NCBI GenBank assembly: GCA_017513135.1 | Contig: JAFWDH010000012.1 | Location: forward strand, 1 to 34,092 | Direction: 5' to 3' | Source of the DNA: Oscillospiraceae bacterium | GTDB lineage: Bacteria > Bacillota > Clostridia > Oscillospirales > Ruminococcaceae | Length of the DNA stretch: 34,092 bases | Shown here: one piece after another, positions 29,690-34,092 of the stretch | Layout of the letters: every line of letters starts with the position of its first letter | Position numbering within the stretch: the stretch's first letter is position 1 | Translations under genes and position numbers: made by a program | Notes under the pieces: generated by a model | Databases searched by the model: none | What the model was told of the DNA's origin: nothing | What the model saw: only the letters and a program-made list of their open reading frames with translations

Positions 29690-31420
29690 ATGAAAAAACA
29701 ATCCCTTTTGGCGCGGTTCGCATCTTATTACAGTCCGTACCGGCTGCGTTTCTTTCAGGATGTACTGATGTCGACGATCCTGACGGTTTGCGGTCTTGTA
29801 TATCCGATGATCACCAGAAAGATCATCAATGTCTATGTTCCGCAGAAAATGATTCGTGAGATGATAATATCGATTGCTGCAGTGCTGGCCGTTTATCTGA
29901 TCAAAGCTTTGGCCGGATATGGTGTGACCTATTACGGACACATGATGGGCGTCGATATCCAGAATGACATGCAGCGTGATCTTTTTCGGCACCTTTTGAC
30001 GCTGCCCTACTCCTTCTTTGATGAAAACAAGAGCGGGGTCCTGACTTCAAGAGCCGTGAACGATCTGCAGAGCATCACCGAACTGGCGCACCACGGCCCG
30101 GAGAACATCATTCAGTCAGCACTTTCGCTGGTCGGCTCCTATATAATCCTTTGCACTATAAACTGGAAACTGGCAACGATCATATTTGCTTTTTTCCCTG
30201 TGCTGGTCATTTTCGTCTGGCGCCTGCGCATCCAGATGAATGAAGGGTACCGCAGAAGCAGGGAAACGCTGGCAGAGGTGAACGGGGAGATGCAGAATTC
30301 GCTCAGCGGGATACGCGTCTCGAAAGCCTTCAACAATGACGACGGTGAACTGCACAAACTTGCAGTACGGGCTTCAGCGTTCCGTGACGCCAGGAAACTC
30401 TCGTATACTGTTATGGCGAGATTCAATACAGGAATGGATTTTCTGCTGGATATGATGTATCTGATCGTTCTGACAGCCGGAAGCATTTTCTGTTTCCGCG
30501 GGGAGATCACGGTAGGAGATTTCACAGCGTATTTTCTTTTTGTATCAAATTTCTTCAATCCTATCAGAAGGCTGATGTCTTTTGCGGAGCAGCTTGAGGA
30601 CGGCAGGGCAGGCTTTCAGCGATTCTGTGAGATCATGGATACACCGTCTGAGCCGGAACGTGACGACGCAAAGGATGCAGAAGATCTGTCGGGTGATATC
30701 ACATTCGATCATGTTACGTTCCAGTATGCAGGATCAAACGGTCAGGAAGTGCTTAAAGACCTGTCCCTGAGGATCCCCAACGGGATGAAGGTCGCGCTGG
30801 TCGGACCGTCCGGCGGAGGAAAAACTACTCTCTGCCATCTGATCCCCAGATTTTATGATCTGGAGAGCGGCTCCATATCAATCAACGGACGTGATATCGA
30901 GACCATTACAAGACGCAGCTTGCGCCAGCATATTGGAATCGTTCAGCAGGATGTTTTCCTGTTCACAGGCACGATCGCCGACAATATCGGATATGCTACA
31001 CCTGATGCGACGCGCGAACAGATCAGGGAGGCTGCGCGTAAGGCAAGGATCGACTCTTTTGTAGAGAGCCTGCCTGACAGCTACGACACATACATCGGTG
31101 AACGGGGAGTCATGCTGTCCGGCGGACAGAAACAGCGAATAGCCATTGCAAGGATATTCCTTATGGATCCGCAGATCCTGATCCTGGATGAAGCAACTTC
31201 AGCTCTGGACAATGTCACGGAAGCTGAATTGCAGCAGTCTTTGGATGAACTGAGTCACGGACGCACGACCATCGTAGTTGCACATCGTCTTTCTACTGTC
31301 CGAGACGCAGACAAGATCATTTTCCTCACAGCGAACGGGGTCGAAGAACAGGGAACGCATGATGAGCTCCTCAGACTTAACGGGAAATACACTGCCCTAT
31401 ACAACTCCCAGTTTGCGTAA
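29690..31420 (+). CDS. ABC half-transporter (MsbA/LmrA-type exporter)
   Basis: A 576-residue fused membrane-plus-ATPase protein that works as a dimer. Residues ~15-310 are a six-helix ABC membrane domain (FLFVSNFFNPIRRLMSFAEQ near its end). The nucleotide-binding domain has Walker A GPSGGGKTT (about 374-382), Q-loop QQDVFLFTGT, signature LSGGQKQR, Walker B ILILDEATSALD and switch His in VVAHRLSTV. All catalytic residues are intact. Substrates of this class include lipids and drugs; none can be assigned. It is a single gene without a partner half, so a homodimer is likely. A terminator follows. Confidence 0.95.
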   Translation: MKKQSLLARFASYYSPYRLRFFQDVLMSTILTVCGLVYPMITRKIINVYVPQKMIREMIISIAAVLAVYLIKALAGYGVTYYGHMMGVDIQNDMQRDLFRHLLTLPYSFFDENKSGVLTSRAVNDLQSITELAHHGPENIIQSALSLVGSYIILCTINWKLATIIFAFFPVLVIFVWRLRIQMNEGYRRSRETLAEVNGEMQNSLSGIRVSKAFNNDDGELHKLAVRASAFRDARKLSYTVMARFNTGMDFLLDMMYLIVLTAGSIFCFRGEITVGDFTAYFLFVSNFFNPIRRLMSFAEQLEDGRAGFQRFCEIMDTPSEPERDDAKDAEDLSGDITFDHVTFQYAGSNGQEVLKDLSLRIPNGMKVALVGPSGGGKTTLCHLIPRFYDLESGSISINGRDIETITRRSLRQHIGIVQQDVFLFTGTIADNIGYATPDATREQIREAARKARIDSFVESLPDSYDTYIGERGVMLSGGQKQRIAIARIFLMDPQILILDEATSALDNVTEAELQQSLDELSHGRTTIVVAHRLSTVRDADKIIFLTANGVEEQGTHDELLRLNGKYTALYNSQFA

Positions 31421-31444
31421 CAGAGAAGATCCAATGATGATTAT

Positions 31445-31490
31445 TACCGGAAACGGCAGTTGATTGATTGCCGCTTCCGGTATTTAGTTT
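31445..31490 (+). terminator. Terminator of the ABC gene
   Basis: TACCGGAA and CGGCA pair with TGCCG and TTCCGGTA (single-base bulges), followed by a T-rich TTTAGTTT. Confidence 0.85.
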
Positions 31491-31613
31491 CGTTCATTTT
31501 GACAGATACCCACATCGATCTCATATTTTATATTTCTGAGCTACTGATATCATAATGCCCGGGATACTGCACAGTGCAGGTGGACTTGTTTTTTCAGGAA
31601 TAACGGTATTTTT

Positions 31614-31641
31614 AGTCAAAACGGCGAGGTTATCCTCGCCG
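31614..31641 (-). terminator. Terminator of the PAP2 gene (minus strand)
   Basis: Read on the minus strand, CGGCGAGG/CCTCGCCG forms an 8-bp GC-rich stem with a 4-base loop followed by TTTTGAC. It lies about 30 bases after the PAP2 stop. Confidence 0.8.
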
Positions 31642-31673
31642 CTATGAGTAATGTTTTGTAATAGTGAAAAGCA

Positions 31674-32366
31674 TTATTTGCTGCTTGCAAATAAACGAGA
31701 GGTGATCTTAGCCATTGATTTGCCAAACAGGCAGGGCAGAGCTGTTCGGTTTGTTATTTGAAGTGCAAGTTCCGCGACTGCGATCCCGCCTATGACGTCT
31801 ATGAAGTAATGCTGTTTGACCAGTGTAGTTGCAGCAAACAAAGCAAAGGAGAATATTCCTTGCAGCCAGACTATCCATCTTCTGCTTTCAGGCTCCGTTT
31901 CAAGACTGTAACGGAAGCATGTCCAGCTGTAGAAACAATGAATGGAAGGAAAAGCACGGGCAGGAACATCGACACCATATGTAAATGAGAGAATCTTTAG
32001 CCAGACATTACGATCTTCAGGCAACGTAGGCCATCTCATGGCTACAGGCCATGCCAGAAAGATAACGAAGCATATTGCTTTTGCCAGTATATCGGCACTA
32101 AAGTACCGGTTGCGCTTCTCTGTCGGACCGAAGCTTGCCTGAACAAAATAGTTGAGCCACTGAAGAAAAGACAAATAATAAATTACCACGAACTGCGGAA
32201 CAAGAGGTATAAGCCTGTCGATCTCCATGTCCGGAAAAATGTATCTTTCGGGAGAGATCAAATATTTCGAAGCTAAATACACAAGGCAGTTGAAACCAAA
32301 TGTAATTGCAGCAGGAAGCAGTGTGATCAGCAGATCTTGCTTTTGTTCTTTAGCCAGTTTTTTCAT
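31674..32366 (-). CDS. PAP2-superfamily membrane phosphatase/lipid transferase-like protein
   Basis: A ~230-residue membrane protein with about six hydrophobic segments. The PAP2 catalytic elements are AFPSIHCFYSW (Ser141, His143) and TLVKQHYFIDVIGG (His186 nucleophile, Asp190), in the order of the phosphatidic-acid phosphatase / inositol-phosphorylceramide-synthase-like branch. The usual first KxxxxxxRP motif is not obvious; RWPTLPEDR near residue 111 may stand in for it. I take the ATG at 32366 (MKKLAKEQKQD); an in-frame TTG at 32447 would add 27 residues but has no ribosome site. Likely acts on lipid phosphates at the outer membrane face. Confidence 0.82.
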   Translation of the reverse strand: MKKLAKEQKQDLLITLLPAAITFGFNCLVYLASKYLISPERYIFPDMEIDRLIPLVPQFVVIYYLSFLQWLNYFVQASFGPTEKRNRYFSADILAKAICFVIFLAWPVAMRWPTLPEDRNVWLKILSFTYGVDVPARAFPSIHCFYSWTCFRYSLETEPESRRWIVWLQGIFSFALFAATTLVKQHYFIDVIGGIAVAELALQITNRTALPCLFGKSMAKITSRLFASSK

Positions 32367-32681
32367 CGTGTGATCACTTTCAACAGAAAAAATATTACTG
32401 ATTACATCTTTCGGAAAGTAATTATGCGGCCATGTTTTCCCTGACAATGGATCGGAGCAATTTGTTGATCCGAAGATGCCAGCTAATTATACGAATTAAG
32501 AGACAATTAATGAAGAGGGTTCTTCTGTAAGAAACCGGATTTATTGAATAACAAACCAGCGCACTCTCGTGACTTCAGTCGTGAGTTAGCCGGTTTCTTA
32601 TTATGCTCAACTTCAGACCTGTGCCTTTTATGATCGAATAAATATAGTGACATAGTAAATAACATATGATAATATAAACAT

Positions 32682-33209
32682 ATGGATATATATGATAATA
32701 AACAGAATATAAGTGCATTAACATATGGTAGAGGATATGTCTATTCTCTTCAATACCATATCGTCTGGTGTACTAAGTACAGAAGGCCTGTGCTTATTGA
32801 CGGAGTTGATTCAGACTGCAAGGAACTGCTTTACTCTCTTGCAGAAGAGTACAAGTTTGAGATCGCAGCAATGGAAGTGATGCCTGATCATATCCATCTG
32901 CTTGTTGATGCCAGCCCCCAGTTCTGTATCCCTGATATGATCAGGATCATGAAAGGAGGTATAGCCAGGAAACTGTTCATGCAGCATCCAGAGCTTAAAG
33001 AGAAGCTTTGGAGAGGACATCTGTGGAACCCTTCCTACTGCATCGTTACAGTGAGCGACAGGAGCCGTGATATGGTTGAGCAGTATATCGAGAGCCAGAA
33101 GGAAAAGGAATGGGGAGGAAAAGGAAGGCATCCCAGAGATCTCGAGAGACTGCAGGAATATCACAGAGAGTACATTAATGAGATGAGCAAGAATAAGGAA
33201 GAAGACTGA
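32682..33209 (+). CDS. tnpA: IS200/IS605 Y1 transposase
   Basis: A single-strand transposase that recognises subterminal hairpins and cuts with one tyrosine. The 175-residue protein has the HUH-type metal motif MPDHIHLLVD (His70, His72) and the catalytic Tyr135 in VEQYIESQKEK; the N-terminal YHIVWCTKYRRPVL is the family's first strand. The C-terminus (RHPRDLERLQEYHREY) is a little longer than the usual ~130-155-residue proteins. No Shine-Dalgarno sequence is seen before the ATG; instead CATATG occurs three times around it. All catalytic residues are present, so it may be active. Confidence 0.93.
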   Translation: MDIYDNKQNISALTYGRGYVYSLQYHIVWCTKYRRPVLIDGVDSDCKELLYSLAEEYKFEIAAMEVMPDHIHLLVDASPQFCIPDMIRIMKGGIARKLFMQHPELKEKLWRGHLWNPSYCIVTVSDRSRDMVEQYIESQKEKEWGGKGRHPRDLERLQEYHREYINEMSKNKEED

Positions 33210-33246
33210 TCCGAAAAGATACTGATCAGACGAAAGGACCGGCATC

Positions 33247-34092
33247 ATGAATACGTGTGCGATGTACAGTCAGAAGATCAAGCATTACAATCACATCTTC
33301 AGAGACACTGTCGATGCGTATCGCGCCGCTGTGTCCTTTTTTATATCTGTTTGTATGGAGGAATGGGAACATATTTCATTCCAGATATCTCCGCAGAGAA
33401 GAATGAATGCTCTGGAGGCAATGACGCATCCGACTGCGAAACGTCCTGAGGTCCCTTACTGCTTTGATTCCGCTGATAAACGTTTCTATAAGTTTCCAAG
33501 CTATCTCAGACGCTCAGCATGCATGGAAGCGATCGGAAAGGTCTCGTCTTACAAGAGCAATCTGATGAATTGGGAGAAGAATAAGTATGGACGCAGACCC
33601 GGTGTCCCTGTTGCCGGACATGTATACCCATGTCTTTACCGTGAGAACATGTACAGAGAAGAAGACGGTTATACAGCAAGGGTCAAAGTGTTTGTCAGGA
33701 ACACATGGGACTGGATAACTGTAAAGACCCGAAAGTCTGATGTCGATTATGTAAAGAGACATTGCTCAGACATGAAACAGAGTTCCCCAACTTTGCAAAA
33801 GCGTGGGAAGGAATGGTTCCTTGACTTTGTTTACGAGAAAACAACAGAACTTGTAGTCAAGCCCATACTGGAGCAGACTGTGCTTGCAGTGGATCTGGGA
33901 ATAAACAGTGCATGCACCTGCTCGTGTCTTTTATCAGACGGCACTGTCGCTGGAAGACGTTTTCTGCATCTTCCGGAAGAAGAAGACTGTCTGGGAAAAG
34001 CCATAGGCAGGATAAAGAAAGCGCAGCAGCACGGCAGCAGCAAAACTCCGGGACTGTGGGCAATAGCGAAAGGTATCAATGATGACATTGCG
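33247..34092 (+). CDS. tnpB: TnpB-family protein, 3' end beyond window
   Basis: The frame is open from the ATG at 33247 to the last base (282 codons), so the gene is cut by the window edge, not broken. It shows the N-terminal wedge-like region, GKEWFLDFVYEK and the first RuvC motif TVLAVDLGINSACTCS with Asp216. TnpB proteins of this family are RNA-guided DNA nucleases that keep the element in place by cutting empty sites; the guide RNA comes from the 3' end, which is not in the window. The remaining RuvC residues and zinc finger cannot be checked. AAAGGA lies before the start, 37 bases after tnpA. Confidence 0.9.
   Translation, partial: MNTCAMYSQKIKHYNHIFRDTVDAYRAAVSFFISVCMEEWEHISFQISPQRRMNALEAMTHPTAKRPEVPYCFDSADKRFYKFPSYLRRSACMEAIGKVSSYKSNLMNWEKNKYGRRPGVPVAGHVYPCLYRENMYREEDGYTARVKVFVRNTWDWITVKTRKSDVDYVKRHCSDMKQSSPTLQKRGKEWFLDFVYEKTTELVVKPILEQTVLAVDLGINSACTCSCLLSDGTVAGRRFLHLPEEEDCLGKAIGRIKKAQQHGSSKTPGLWAIAKGINDDIA

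Larger units (their letters stand above)
32528..34092 (+). mobile_element. IS200/IS605-family insertion sequence, right end beyond window
   Basis: Carries tnpA (Y1 transposase) and the beginning of tnpB on the same strand. Left of tnpA, TAAGAAACCGG (32528-32538) and CCGGTTTCTTA (32590-32600) are an 11-bp inverted pair. Between them is a hairpin CTCGTGAC/GTCGTGAG (32566-32585) with loop TTCA, like the subterminal hairpins that Y1 transposases bind. The exact left tip cannot be fixed without an empty site. Confidence 0.8.

Noticed and set aside
33247..34092. Broken or frameshifted tnpB
   Set aside because: The frame is open without stops to the last base; it is merely cut by the window end.

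Overview
The window looks like a chromosomal piece of a low-to-mid GC anaerobic Bacillota, probably class Clostridia. Supporting signs are Rnf-type membrane proteins, Xpt and MtnN housekeeping genes, strong AGGAGG-type ribosome sites, sigma-A-like promoters, SpaA/Cna_B-type surface proteins with sortase-like tails, and a TnpA/TnpB insertion sequence. The genus cannot be fixed from the sequence alone.

Layout. (1) 1-556: the 3' end of a high-GC XRE-type regulator and a terminator, ending close to the 3' end of guaA; this looks like the edge of an integrated element. (2) 707-4082, minus strand: a compact purine/housekeeping operon ychF-mtnN-xpt-guaA, in which GuaA lacks the glutaminase domain. 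(3) 4247-7437, plus strand: an unknown small protein, free methionine-R-sulfoxide reductase, and a two-component system whose kinase reads through a terminator-like hairpin at its 3' end. (4) 7548-11984: rpe, then three overlapping Rnf-like membrane genes (D, E, A types), then a MATE transporter. (5) 12034-12198: tRNA-Arg(ACG) with a near-consensus promoter and a terminator. (6) 12287-16103: small accessory genes (HExxH peptidase-like, three GNATs, NlpC/P60-like protein, an unknown, a DUF2161-like PD-(D/E)xK protein), bounded on the right by an imperfect copy of the tRNA 3' end. (7) 16111-28288: a surface-protein region with an orphan small gene, a 2875-residue repeat protein, a 644-residue wall-anchored protein, and repeated palindromes. 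(8) 28465-32366: radical SAM protein, ABC half-transporter with a structured leader, PAP2-family protein. (9) 32528-end: an IS200/IS605-family element with tnpA and the first part of tnpB, cut by the window edge.

The most unusual item is the rpe-linked Rnf-like trio. The fold markers of RnfD, RnfE and RnfA are present. By eye alignment, however, all four iron-sulfur cysteines of the A/E pair and the flavin-threonine of RnfD are replaced, and no RnfB, C or G is nearby. This suggests a membrane module that has kept the Rnf/Nqr core fold but lost the known redox chemistry. All family calls are from reading motifs; no database search was possible.
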